From Leuctra nigra (Eukaryota > Arthropoda > Insecta > Plecoptera > Leuctridae): a DNA stretch of 64,000 bases. Under the pieces are notes generated by a model. That model worked only from the letters and a program-made list of their open reading frames with translations. It was not told the origin of the DNA and did not search any database. This document shows positions 10,701-25,378 of this stretch, one piece after another (positions within the stretch are counted from its first letter, which is position 1; every line of letters starts with the position of its first letter). The stretch lies in contig CAKOGZ010000157.1 in the NCBI GenBank assembly GCA_934045905.1, forward strand, positions 496,001 to 560,000, written 5' to 3'. The position numbers and the translations under genes are program-made.

Positions 10701-13700
10701 GCGTATTAACAAAATTAACCCATCGGTCATATTAACATGCATACATACCACATAGTCATTTGGACCTCAAATCTACTTCGTGATCAAAAAAGCAACTAAC
10801 GTCTAGAAACCCCTCAATAAGACATATTTAAACGTATTACCAAAATTAACCGTTCGGCAATATTAAACGCATACAATCCACTAGTTCATTTGGAACTCAA
10901 AAAAACTTCGAGATCAAAAATCACCAATCGTCTGGAACCACCTTAATATGACAATATAAAGCGTAATAACAAAATCAACCCATCAGTCATATTAACATTC
11001 ATACATACCACATGGTCATTTTCACCTTAAATCAACTTCGTGATCAAAAAAGCACCAAACGTCTGGAAACAATTCAATAAGACGTATTAAAGCGTATTAA
11101 CAAAATTTACCCATCGGTCATATTAACATGCACACATACCACATGGTCATTTTCACCTTAAATCAACTTCGTGATCAAAAAAGCACCAAACGTCTGGAAA
11201 CAATTCAATAAGACGTATTAAAGCGTATTAACAAAATTAACCGATCGGTCATATTAACATGCATACATACCACATGGTCATTTGGACCTCAAATCTACTT
11301 CGTGTTTAAAAAAGCAACTAACGTCTGGATGCCATTCAAAGAGACCTTATCAAGCGTGTTAACAAAAATAACCCTTCGGCCATATTAACATGCATACATA
11401 CCACATGGTCATTTGGACCTCAAATCTACTTTGTGATCAAAAAAGCAACTAACGTCTTGAAACAATTCAATAAGACCTTATAAAGCGTATTAACAAAATT
11501 AACCCATCGGTCATATTAACATGCATACATATCACATAGTCATTAGGACCTCAAATCTACTTCGTGTTCAAAAAAGCAACTAACGTCTGGGAGCAATTCA
11601 ATAAGACCTTATAAAGCGTGCTAACAAAAATAACCCTTCGGCCATATTAACATGCATACATACCACATTGACATTTGGACCTCATATCAACTTCGTGATC
11701 AAAAATGCACCAAACGTCTAAAAACCCCTTTATAAGACCTTATAAAGCGTATTAACAAAATTAACCCATCGGTCATATTAACATGCCTACATACCACATG
11801 GTCATTTGGACCTCAAATCTACTTCGTGTTCAAAAAAGCAACTAACGTCTGGAAGCAATTCAATAAGACCTTATAAAGCGTGCTAACAAAAATAACCCTT
11901 CGGCCATATTAACATGCATACATACCACATTGACATTTGGACCTCATATCAACTTCGTGATCAAAAAAGCACCAAACGTCTGAAAACCCCTTTATAAGAC
12001 CTTATAAAGCGTATTAACAAAATTAACCCATCGGTCATATTAACATGCATACATACCACATGGTCATTAGGAACTCAAATCAACTTCGTGATCAAAAAAA
12101 CAACAAACGTCTGGAAACTCCCCAATAAGACGTTATAAATCGTATTACCAAAATTAACCCTTCGGCTATATTCAACACATACAATCCACTTGTTCATTTG
12201 GAACTCAAAAAATCTTCGAGATCGAAAAAGCACCAAACGTCTGGAAACACCTAAATAAGACTTTATAAGCGTATTAACAAAATTAACCCATCGGCCATTC
12301 TAACATGCATACACACTACATGGTCATTAAGAACTCTAATCAACTTCGTGATCAAAAAAACAACAAACGTCTGGAAACAATTCATTAAGACCTTATAAAG
12401 CGTATAAACAAAAATAACCCTTCGGCCATTTTAACATGCATACATACCACATGGTCATTTGGACCTCAAATCTACTTCGTGATCAAAAAAGCAACCAACG
12501 TCTGGAAACAATTCAATAAGACCTTATAAAACGTATTAACAAAATTAACCCATCGGTCATATTAACATGCATACATATCACATGGTCATTTGGACCTCAA
12601 ATCTACTTCGTGTTCAAAAAAGCAACTAACGTCTGGAAGCAATTCAATAAGACCTTATAAAGCGTGCTAACAAAAATAACCCTTCGGCCATATTAACATG
12701 CATACATACCACATTGACATTTGGACCTCATATCAACTTCGTGATCAAAAAAGCACCAAACGTCCGAAAACCCCTTTATAAGACCTTATAAAGCGTATTA
12801 ACAAAATTAACCCATCAGTCATATTAACATGCATACAGACCACATGGTCATTTGGACCTCAAATCTACTTCGTAATTAAAAAAGCAATTAACGTCTGGAA
12901 ACAATTCAATAAGACTTATAAAGCGTATTAACAAAATTAACCTATCGGTCATATTAACATGCATACATACCACATAGACATTTGGACCTTAAATCTACTT
13001 CGTGATCAAAAAAGCACCAAACGTCAGGAAACCCCTTAATATGACATTATAAAGCGTAATAACAAAATTAACCTATCGGTCATATTAACATGCTTACATA
13101 CCACATGGTCATTTGGACCTCAAATCTACTTCGTGTTCAAAAAAGCAACTAACGTCTGGAAACGATTTAATAAGACCTTATATAGCGTATTAACAAAATT
13201 TACTAATCGGTCATATTAACATGCATACATTCAACATGGTCATTTGGACCTCAAATCTACTTCGTGTTCAAAAAAGCAACTAACGTCTGGAAGCCATTCA
13301 ATAAGATCTTATAAAGCGTGTTAACAAAAATAACCCTTCGGCCATATTAACATGCATACATACCACATGGTCATTTGGACCTCAAATCTACTTCGTGTTC
13401 AAAAAAGCAACTAACGTCTGGAAGCAATTCAATAAGACCTTATAAAGCGTGTTAACAAAATTAACCCATCGGTCCTATTAACATGAATACATACCACATG
13501 GTCATTTGGACCTCAAATCTACTTCGTGATCAAAAAAGCAACTAACGTCTTAAAACAATTCAATAAGACCGTATATAGCGTATTAACAAAAGTAACCCAT
13601 CGGTCATATTAACATGCATACATACCACATGGACATTTGGACCTCAAATCTACTTCGTGATCAAAAAAGCATCAAACGTCTGGAAACCCCTTAATAAGAC

Positions 13701-16694
13701 CTTATAAAGCGTTTTAATAAAATTAACCCATCGGTCATATTATCATGCATACATATCACATGGTCATTTGGACCTCAAATCTACTTCGTGTTCAAAAAAG
13801 CAACTAAAGTCTGGAAGCAATTCAATAAGACCTTATAAAGCGTGCTAACAAAAATAACCCTTCGGCCATATTAACATGCATACATACCACATTGACATTT
13901 GGACCTCATATCAACTTCGTGATCAAAAAAGCACCAAACGTCTGAAAACCCCTTAATAAGACCTTAAAAAGCGTATTAACAAAATTAACCCATCGGTCAT
14001 ATTAACATGCATACATACCACATGGTCATTAGGAACTCAAATCAACTTCGTGATCAAAAAAACAACAAACGTCTGGAAACTCCCCAATAAGACGTTATAA
14101 ATCGTATTACCAAAATTAACCCTTCGGCTATATTAAACACATACAATCCACTTGTACATTTGGAACTCAAAAAATCTTCGAGATCGAAAAAGCACCAAAC
14201 GTCTGAAAACACCTAAATAAGACTTTATTAAGCGTATTAACAAAATTAACCCATCGGCCATTCTAACATGCATACATACTACATGGTCATTAGGAACTCA
14301 AATCAACTTCGTGTTCAAAAAAACAACAAACGACTGGAAACCCCCCAATAAGACGTTATAAAACGTATTGACAAAATTAACCCTTCGGCTATATTAAACG
14401 CATACAATCCACTTGTTCATTTGGAACTCAAAAAAACTTCGAATTCGAAAAAGCACCAAACGTCTGGAAACACCTAAATAAGACATTATAAAGCGTATTA
14501 ACAAAATTAACCCATCGGTCATATTAACATGCATACATACCACATCGACATTTGGATCTTAAATCTACTTCGTGATCAAAAAAGCACCAAACGTCTGGAA
14601 ACTCCTTAATTAAACCTTTTAAAGCGTATTAACAAAATTAACCCATCGGTCATATTAACATGCATACATATCACATGGTCATTTGGACCTCAAATCTACT
14701 TCGTGTTCAAAAAAGCAACTAACGTCTGGAAGCAATTCAATAAGACCTTATAAAGCGTGCTAACAAAAATAACCCTTCGGCCATATTAACATGCATACAT
14801 ACCACATTGACATTTGGACCTCATATCAACTTCGTGATCAAAAAAGCACCAAACGTCTGGAAACCCCTTATTATGACATTATAAAACGTATAACCATAAT
14901 TACCCTTCGGCTATATTTACACGCATTCAATCCACTTGTTCATTTGGAACTTAAAAAAAATTCGAGATCGAAAAAGCACCAAACGTCTGGAAACACCTAT
15001 ACAAGACTTTTTAAAGCGTATTAACAAATTAACCCATCGGCTGTACTATCATGCATACATACCACTTTGACATTTGGACTTGAAATCAACTTTGTGATCA
15101 AAAAAGCAACTAACATCTGGAAACCCTTTAAAAAGACGTTATATAGCGAAGTAACAAAATTAACCCTTCGGCCATATTTACACGCATTCATTCCACATGG
15201 TCATTTGGAACTCAAAAAAACTTCAAGATCGAAAAAGCACCAAACGTCTGAAAACACTTTAAATAGACATTATAAAGCGTATTTACAAAAATAACCCTTC
15301 GGCAATATTAACATGCATACATACCACATGGTCATTTTCACCTCAAATCTACTTCGTGATCAAAAAAACAACTAACGTCTGGAAACCCCTCAATAAGACG
15401 TTATAAAACGTATTAACAAAATTCTAACCATTCTAACATGCATACATACTACATGGTCATTAGGAACTCTTCGTGATCAAAAATGCACAAACGACTGGAA
15501 ACAATTCATTAAGACCTTATTAAGCGTATTAACAAAAATAACCCTTCGGCCATTTTAACATGGTCATTAGCATGGTCTACATGGTCATTAGGAACTCAAA
15601 TCAACTTCGTGATCAAAAAAACAACAAACGTCTGGAAACAATTCATTAAGACCTTATAAAGCGTATAAACAAAAATAACCCTTCGGCCATTTTAACATGC
15701 ATACATACTACATGGTCATTAGGACCTCAAATCAACTTCGTAATCAAAAAGGCACCAAACGTCTGGAAACCCCTTAATATGACATTATAAAGCGTATTAA
15801 CAAAATTAACCCATCGGTCATATTAACATGCATTAATACCTCATGTTAATTTGGACCTCAAATCTACTTCGTGATTAAAAAAGCAACTAACGTGTGGAAA
15901 CAATTCAATAAGACCTTTAAAGCGTATTAACAAAATTAACCCATCGGTCATATTAACATGCATACATACCACATGGTCATTTGGACCTCAAATCTACTTC
16001 GTGATCAAAAAAGCAAGTATCGTCTGGAAACCCCTCAATAAGACGTTATTAAACGTATTACCAAAATTAACCGTTCGGCTATATTAAACGCATACAATCC
16101 ACTTGTTCATTTGGAACTCAAAAAAACTTTGAGATCGAAAAAGCACCAAACGTCTGGAAACACCTAAATAAGACTTTATAAAGCGTATTAACAAAATTAA
16201 CCCATCGGCCATTCTAACATGCATACATACCACATGGTCATTTGGACCTCAAATCTACTTCGTGATCAAAAAAGCAACAAACGTCTGGAAACAATTCAAT
16301 AAGACCTTATAAAGCGTATTAACAAAATTAACCCATCGGTCATATTAACATGCATACATACCACATGGTCATTTGGACCTCAAATCTACTTCGTGATCAA
16401 AAAAGCAACCAACGTCTGGAAACCCCTCAATAAGAGGGGTATTACCAAAATTAACAGTTCGGCTATATTAAACGCATACAATCCACTAGTTCATTTGGAA
16501 CTCAAAAAAACTTCAAGATCGAAAAAGCACCAAACGTCTGGAAACACCTTAATATGACAATATAAAGCGTAATAACAAAATTAACCCATAAGTCATATTA
16601 ACATTCATACATACCACATGGTCATTTTCACCTTAAATCAACTTCGTGATCAAAAAAGCACCAAACGTCCGGAAACCCCTAAATATGACAATAT
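7769..16694. repeat. ~131-bp satellite array, segment 3
   Basis: Continuous satellite of all five subfamilies. At 8515-9150 it matches about 12173-12810 (offset 3658). Around 9540-10440 there is a further copy of the stretch at about 3600-4500 and 12800-13600, marked by 'catacagaccacatgg' followed by 'aaaaaagcaattaacg'. From 10322 the right copy of the large duplicated block begins. No non-satellite sequence was seen before the insertion at 16695, and no gene. Confidence 0.97.
16422..16440. other. Perfect 7-bp stem-loop, second copy
   Basis: Identical to the stem-loop at 7397-7415 (acccctc, aataa, gaggggt) and in the same monomer context, shortly upstream of the 99-bp insertion. It was inherited through the block duplication rather than formed again. 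Confidence 0.8.
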
Positions 16695-16793
16695 TTATTT
16701 ATTTATCTTATGGCAGTACAAGTACATCATTTTACATCAATAATAAGGTTTCAATTTAAATTTAACGTGTATCAACATCAAACATTGTTATCA
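16695..16793 (-). mobile_element. 99-bp insertion with AATAT target duplication, second copy
   Basis: Same insertion as at 7670-7768, with identical ends and flanking AATAT repeats at 16690-16694 and 16794-16798. Differences seen are 'tcttatgg' for 'tctaatgg' and 'ttaaatttaac' for 'ttaaaattaac'. Identical insertion points show that one insertion event was duplicated along with the surrounding array. Confidence 0.5.
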
Positions 16794-19700
16794 AATATAA
16801 AGCGTAATAACAAAATTAACCCAACAGTCATATTAACATTCATACATACCCCATGGTCATTTTCACCTCAAATCTACTTCGTGATCAAAAAAGAACCAAA
16901 CGTCTGAAAACCCCTTAATAAGACCTTATAAAGCGTATAAACAAAAATAACCCTTCGGCCATTTTAACATGCATACATACTACATGGTCATTAGGAACTC
17001 AAATCAACTTCGTGATCAAAAAAACAACAAACGTCTGGAAACCCCCCAATAAGACGTTACTTCGAATTCGAAAAAGCACCAAACGTCTGGAAACACCTAA
17101 ATAAGACTTTATAAAGCGTATTACTAAATTAACCCATCGGCCATACTAACATGCATACATACCACATTGACAATGGACCTTAAATCAACTTCGTGATCAA
17201 AAAAGCACCAAACGTCTGGAAACCCCTTAATATGACATTATAAAGCGTATAACAAAATTAACCTATCGGTCATATTAACATGCATACATAGCACATGGTC
17301 ATTTGGACCTCAAATCTACTTCGTGATCAAAAAAGTAACTAACGTCTGGAAGCAATTCAATAAGACCTTATAAAGCGTGCTATCAAAAATAACCCTTCGG
17401 CCATATTAACATGCATACATACCACATTGACAATTGGAACTCATATCAACTTCGTGATCAAAAAAGCACCAAACGTCTGAAAACCCCTTAATAAGACCTT
17501 ATAAAGCGTATTAACAAAATTTACCCATCGGTCATATTAACATGCATACATACCACATGGTCATTTGGACCTCAAATCTACTTCGTGATCAAAAAAGTAA
17601 CTAACGTCTGGAAACAATTTAATAAGACCTTATAAAGCGTATTAACAAAATTAACCCATCGGTCATATTAACATGCATACATACCACATGGTCATTTGGA
17701 CCTCAAATCTACTTCGTGATCAAAAAAGCAACAAACGTCTGGAAACCCCTCAATAAGACGTTATTAAACGTATTTCCAAAATTAACCGTTCGGCTATATT
17801 AAACGCATTCAATCCACTAGTTCATTTGGAACTCAAAAAAACTTCGAGATCGAAAAAGCACTAAACGTCTGGAAACACCTTAATAAGACTTTATCAAGCG
17901 TATTAACAAAATTAACCCATCGGCCATTTTAACATGGTCTACATGGTCATTAGGAACTCAAATCAACTTCGTGATCAAAAAAACAACAAACGTCTGGAAA
18001 CCCCCCAATAAGACGTTATAAAACGTATTGCCAAAATTAGCCCTTCGGCTATATTAAACGCATACAATCCACTTGTTCATTTGGAACTCAAAAATGCTTC
18101 GAATTCGAAAAAGCACCAAACGTCTGGAAACCCCTCAATAAAACGTTATAAAACGTATTAACAAAATTAACCCATCGGCCATTCTAACATGCATACATAC
18201 TACATGGTCATTAGGAACTCTAATCAACTTCGTGATCAAAAAAGCACAAACGTCTGGAAACAATTCATTAAGACCTTATAAAGCGTATTAACAAAAATAA
18301 CCCTTCGGCCATTTTAACATGGTCATTAGCATGGTCTACATGGTCATTAGGAACTCAAATCATCTTCGTGATCAAAAAAACAACAAACGTCTGGAAACAA
18401 TTCATTAAGACCTTATAAAGCGTATAAACAAAAATAAACCTTCGGCCATTTTAACATGCATACATACTACATGGTCATTAGGACCTCAAATCAACTTCGT
18501 AATCAAAAAGGCACCAAACGTCTGGAAACCCCTTAATATGACATTATAAAGCGTATTAACAAAATTAACCCATCGGTCATATTAACATGCATACATACCA
18601 CATGGTCATTTGGACCTCAAATCTACTTCGTGATCAAAAAAGCAAGTAACGTCTGGAAACCCCTCATTTAGACGTTATTAAACGTATTACCAAATTTAAC
18701 CGTTCGGCTATATTAAACGCATACTATCCACTTGTTCATTTGGAACTCAAAAAAACTTCGAGATTGAAAAAGCAACAAACGTCTGGAAACACCTTAATAT
18801 GACATTATAAAGCGTATTAACAAAATTTACCTATCGATCATATTAACATGCATACATACCACATGGTCATTTGGACCTCAAATCTACTTCGTGATCAAAA
18901 AAGCAACTAACGTCTGGAAACAATTCAATAAGACCTTATAAAGCGTATTAACAAAATTAACCCATCGGCCATTTTAACATGGTCATAAGAATGGTCTACA
19001 TGGTCATTAGGAACTCAAATCAACTTCGTGATCAAAAAAACAACAAACGTCTGGAAACTCCCCAATAAGACGTTATAAATCGTATTACCAAAATTAACCC
19101 TTCGGCTATATTCAACACATACAATCCACTTGTTCATTTGGAACTCAAAAAATCTTCGAGATCGAAAAAGCACCAAACGTCTGGAAACACCTAAATAAGA
19201 CTTTATTAAGCGTATTAACAAAATTAACCCATCGGCCATTCTAACATGCATACATACTACATGGTCATTAGGAACTCTAATCAACTTCGTGATCAAAAAA
19301 GCAACGAACGTCGGGAAACAATTCATTAAGACCTTATAAAGCGTATAAACAAAAATAACCCTTCGGCCATTTTAACATGCATACATACTACATGGTCATT
19401 AGGAACTCAAATCAACTTCGTGATCAAAAAAACAACAAACGTCTGGAAACCCCTTAATAAGACGTTATAAAACGTATAAACAAAATTAACCTTTCGGCTA
19501 TATTAAACGCATTCAATCCACTTGTTCATTTGGAACTCAAAAAAACTTCGAATTCGAAAAAGCACCAAACGTCTGGAAACACCAAAATAAGACTTTATAA
19601 AGCGTATTCACAAAATTAACCCATCGGCCATACAACATGCATACATACCACATTGACATTTGGACCTTAAATCAACTTCGTGATCAAAAAAACACCAAAC

Positions 19701-20689
19701 GTCTGGAAACCCCTTAATATGACAATATAAAGCTTATTAACAAAATTAACCCATCGGTCATATTAACATGCATACATACCACATGGTCATTTGGACCTCA
19801 AATCTACTTCGTGATCAAAAAAGCAACAAAGGTCTGGAAACCCCTCAATAAGACGTTATTAAACGTATTTCCAAAATTAACCGTTCGGCTATATTAAACG
19901 CATTCAATCCTCTAGTTCATTTGGAACTCAAAAAAACTTCGAGATCGAAAAAGCACTAAACGTCTGGAAACACCTTAATAAGACTTTATAAAACGTATTA
20001 ACAAAATTAACCCATCAGCCATTCTAACATGCATACATACTACATGGTCATTAGGAACTGAAATCAACTTCGTGATCAAAAAAACAACAAACGTCTGGAA
20101 ACTTTCCAATAAGACGTTATAAAACGTATTGCCAAAATTAACCCTTCGGCTATATTAAACGCATACAATCCACTTGTTCATTTGGAACTCAAAAAAACTT
20201 CGAATTCGAAAAAGCACCAAACGTCTGGAAACACCTAAATAAGACTTTATAAAGCGTATTAACAAAATTAACCCATCGGCCATTTTAACATGGTCTACAT
20301 GGTCATTAGAAACTCGAATCAACTTCGTGATCAAAAAAACAACTAACGTCTGGAAGCAATTCAATAAGACCTTATAAAGCGTGCTAACAAAAATAACCCT
20401 TCGGCCATATTAACATGCATACATACCACATTGACAATTGGAACTCATATCAACTTCGTGATCAAAAAAGCACCAAACGTCTGAAAACATCTTAATAAGA
20501 CCTTATAAAGCGTATTAACAAAATTAACCCATCGGTCATATTAACATGCATACATACCACATGGTCATTTGGACCTCAAATCTACTTCGTGATCAAAAAA
20601 GCAACTAACGTCTGGAAACAATTCAATAAGACCTTATAAAGCGTATTAACAAAATTAACCCATCGCTCATATTAACTTGCATACATACC

Positions 20690-22600
20690 ACATGGTCATT
20701 TGGACCTCAAATCTACTTCGTGATCAAAAAAGCAACTAACGTCTGGAAACCCCTCAATAAGACGTTATTAAACGTATTTCCAAAATTAACTGTTCGGCTA
20801 TATTAAACGCATTCAATCCACTAGTTCATTTGGAACTCAAAAAAACTTCGAGATCGAAAAAGCACCAAACGTCTGGAAACACCTAAATAAGACTTTATAA
20901 AGCGTATTAACAAAATTAACCCATCGGCCATTTTAACATGGTCTACATGGTCATTAGGAACTCGAATCAACTTCATGATCAAAAAAACAACAAACGTCTG
21001 GAAACCCCCCAATAAGACGTTATAAAACGTATTGCCAAAATTAACCCTTCGGCTATATTAAACGCATACAATCCACTTGTTCATTTGGAACTCAAAAATA
21101 CTTCGAATTCGAAAAAGCACCAATCGTCTGGAAACCCCTCAATAAAACGTTATAAAACGTATTAACAAAATTAACCCATCGGCCATTCTAACATGCATAC
21201 ATACTACATGGTCATTAGGAACTCTAATCAACTTCGTGTACAAAAAAGCACAAACGTCTGGAAACAATTCATTAAGACCTTAAAAAGCGTATTAACAAAA
21301 TTAACCCATCGGTCATATTAACATGCATACATACCACATGGTCATTTGGACCTCAAATCTACTTCGTGATCAAAAAAGCAAGTAACGCCTGGAAACCCCT
21401 CAATTAGACGTTATTAAACGTATTACCAAAATTAACCGTTCGGCTATATTAAACGCATACTATCCACTTGTTCATTTGGAACTCAAAAAAACTTCGAGAT
21501 TGAAAAAGCACCAAACGTCTGGAAACACCTTAATATGACATTATAAAGCGTATTAACAAAATTACCCTATCGATCATATTAACATGCATACATACCACAT
21601 GGTCATTTGGACCTCAAATCTACTTCGTGATCAAAAAAGCAACTAACGTCTGGAAACAATTCAATAATGCCTTATAAAGCGTATTAACAAAATTAACGCA
21701 TCGGTCATATTAACATGCAAACATACCACATGGTCATTTGGACCTCAAATCTACTCCGTGATCAAAAAAACAACTAACGTCTGGAAACAATTCAATAAGA
21801 CCTTATAAAGCGTATTAACAAAATTAACCCATCGGTCATATTAACATGCATACATACCACATGATCATTTGGACCTCAAATCTACTTCGTGATCAAAAAA
21901 GCAACTTACGTCTGGAAACCCCTCAATAAGACGTTTTTAAACGTATTACCAAAATTAACCGTTCGGCTATATTAAACGCATACTTCGTCATTTGGAACTC
22001 AACAAACTTCGAAATCGAAAAAGCACCAAACGTCTGGAAACACCTATATAAGACTTTATAAAGCGTATTAACAAAATTAACCCATCGGCCATTCTAACAT
22101 GCATACATGCTACATGGTCATTAGGAACTCTAATCAACTTCGTGAACAAAAAAGCAACTGACGTCTGGAAACGATTCAATAATGCCTTATATAGCGTATT
22201 AACAAAATTAACCCATCGGTCATATTAACATGCATACAAACCACATGGTCATTTAGACCTCAAATCTACTTCGTGATCAAAAAAGCAACTAACGTCTGGA
22301 AACAATTCAATAAGACCTTATAAAGCGTATTAACAAAATTAACCCATCGGACATATTAACATGCATACATACCACATGATCATTTGGACCTCAAATCTAC
22401 TTCGTGATCAAAAAAGCAACTAACGTCTGGAAACAATTCAATAAGACATAATAAAGCGTATTAACAAAATTAACCCATCGGTCATATTAACATGCATACA
22501 TACCACATGGTCATTTGGACCTCAAATCTAATTCGTGATCAAAAAAGCAACTTAAGTCTGGAAACCCCTCAATAAGACGTTATTAAACGTATTTCCAAAA
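20690..22600. repeat. Dispersed copy of the 49.7-kb / 61.1-kb higher-order block
   Basis: The stretch aligns with 49742 onward at an offset of 29052 bp. Matching private features include 'aacatggtctacatggtc', 'cgtgtacaaaaaagcacaaacg', 'actccgtgatc' and 'agacgtttttaaacg' (21929 and 50981). A later 15-17 bp deletion in the distant copies shifts the offset to about 29037. Identity looks high but lower than between the two distal copies. This shows long-range spread of a multi-monomer unit rather than only neighbour-to-neighbour duplication. Confidence 0.75.
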
Positions 22601-24173
22601 TTAACCGTTCAGCTATATGGAACGCATTCAATCCACTAGTTCATTTGGACTCAAAAAAACTTCGAGATCGAAAAAGCACCAAACGTCTGGAAGCACCTTA
22701 ATATGACAATATAAAGCGTAATAACAAAATTAACCCATCAGTCATATTAACATTCATAAATACCACATGGTCATTTTCACCTCAAATCTTCTTCGTGATC
22801 AAAAAAGCATCATACGTCTGGAAACCCCTTAATAAGACCTTATAAAGCGTATTAATAAAATTAACCTCAAATCTACTTCGTGATCAAAAAAACAACAAAC
22901 GTCTGGAAACCCCCTAATAAGACGTTATAAAACGTATTGCCAAAATTAACCCTTCGGCTATATTAAACGCATACAATCCACTTGTTCATTTGGAACTCAA
23001 AAAAACTTCGAATTCGAAAAAGCACCAAACGTCTAGAAACACCTAAATAAGACCTTATAAAGCGTATTAACAAAATTAACCCATCGGTCATATTAACATG
23101 CATACATACCACATGGTCATTTGGACCTCAAATCTACTTCGTGATCAAAAAAGCAACTAAAGTCTTGAAACAATTCAATAAGACCTTATATAGCGTATTA
23201 ACAAAATTAACCCATCGTTCATATTAACATGCATACATACCACATAGTCATTTGGACCTCAAATGTACTTCGTGATTAAAAAAGCAATTAACGTCTGGAA
23301 ACAATTCAATAAGACTTATAAAGCGTATAAACAAAATTAACCCATCGGTCATATTAACATGCATACATACCACATAGACATTTGGACCTTAAATCTACTT
23401 CGTGATCAAAAAAGCACCAAACGTCAGGAAACCCCGTAATATGACATTATAAAGCGTATTAGCAAAATTAACCCATCGGTCATATTAACATGCATACATA
23501 CCACATGGTCATTTGGACCTCAAATCTACTTGGTGATCAAAAAAGCAACTAACGTCTTGAAACAATTCAATAAGACCTTAGATAGCGTATTAACAAAATT
23601 AACCCATCGGTCATATTAACATGCATACATACCACGTTGACATTTGGACCTCATATCAACTTCGTGATCAAAAAAGCACCAAACGTCTGGAAACCCTTTA
23701 ATATGACATTATAAAGCGTATTAATAAAATTAACCCATCGGCCATATTAACATGCATACATACCACATTGACATTTGGACCTTAAATCTACTTGGTGATC
23801 AAAAAAGCACCAAACGTCAGGAAACCCCTTAATATGACATCATAAAGCGTATTAACAAAATTAACCTATCGGTCATATTAACATGCATACATACCACATG
23901 ATCATTTGGACCTAAAATCTACTTCGTGATCAAAAAAGCAACTAACGTCTGGAAACAATTCAATAAGACCTTATAAAGCGTATTAACAAAATTAACCCAT
24001 CGGTCATATTAACATGCATACAGACCACATGGTCATTTGGACCTCAAATCTACTTTGTGATTAAAAAAGCAACTAACGTCTTGAAACAATTCAATAAGAC
24101 CTTATATAGCGTATTAACAAAATTAACCCATCGGTCATATTAACATGCATACATACCACATGGTCTTTTGGAC
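21989..24173. repeat. 2185-bp duplicated satellite block, copy 1
   Basis: Matches 25379-27563 at a constant offset of 3390 bp (26 monomers). By eye I found only about five single-base differences, for example 'agacataat' against 'agacctaat', 'cagctatatgg' against 'cggctatatgg', and 'gcgtataaac' against 'gcgtattaac'. The constant offset means no length change since duplication. It is among the youngest events visible. Confidence 0.85.
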
Positions 24174-25378
24174 CTCAAATCTACTTCGTGATTAAAAAAG
24201 CAATTAACGTCTGGAAACAATTCAATAAGACTTATAAAGCGTATTAACAAAATTAACCCATCGGTCATATTAACATGCATACATACCACATAGACATTTG
24301 GACCTTAAATCTACTTCGTGATCAATTAAGCACCAAACGTCAGGAAACCCCTTAATATGACATTATAAAGCGTATTAACAAAATTAACCTATCGGTCATA
24401 TTAACATGCATACATACCACATGGTAATTTGGACCTCAAATCTACTTCGTGATCAAAAAAGCAACTAACGTCTGGAAACAATTCAATAAGACCTTATAAA
24501 GCGTATTAACAAAATTAACCCATCGGTCATATTAACATGCATACATGCAAATCTACTTCGTGATCAAAAAAGCAACTAACGTCTGGAAACCCCTCAATAA
24601 GACGTTATTAAATGTATTTCCAAAATTAACCGTTCGGCTATATTAAACGCATTCAATCCACTAGTTCATTTGGAACTCAAAAAAACTTCGAGATCGAAAA
24701 AGCACCAAACGTCTGGAAACACCTTAATATGACAATATAAAGCGTAATAACAAAATTAACCCATCAGTCATATTAACATTATATGACTCAAATCTACTTC
24801 GTGATCAAAAAAGCATCATACGTCTGGAAACCCCTTAATAAGACCTTATAAAGCGTATTAATAAAATTAACCCATCGGTCATATTATCATGCATACATAC
24901 CACATAGTCATTTGGACCTCAAATCTACTTCGTGATCAAAAAAGCAACTAACGTCTGGAAACCCCTCAATAAGACGTTATTAAACGTATTACCAAAATTA
25001 ACCGTTCGGCTATATTAAACGCATACTTGTTCATTTGGAACTCAAAAAAACTTCACGATCGAAAAAGCACCAAACGTCTGGAAACACCTAAATAAGACTT
25101 TATAAAGCGTATTAACAAAATTAACCCATCGGCCATTCTAACATGCATACATCCTACATGGTCATTAGGAACTATAATCAACTTCGTAATCAAAAAAGCA
25201 ACAAACGTCTGGAAACAATTCATTAAGACCTTATAAAGCGTATAAACAAAAATAACCCTTCGGCCATTTTTACATGCATACATACTACATGGTCATTAGG
25301 AACTCAAATCAACTTCGTGATCTAAAAAACAACAAACGTCTGGAAACGGCTATATTAAACGCATACAATCCACTTGTT

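Larger units (their letters stand above)
10322..17538. repeat. Large duplicated satellite block, right copy
   Basis: Partner of about 741-8514. It shares the rare markers of the left copy: 'catgcatggtcacatggtc' (10609), the diverged monomers at 14880-15290, the gagggg hairpin (16422-16440) and the 99-bp insertion (16695-16793). It lacks the rDNA: bases 14720-14764 are an intact 45-bp piece of monomer at the matching place. It also has two more monomers than the left copy between about 15860 and 16220, and lacks the second 8-mer of the left copy. Confidence 0.8.
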
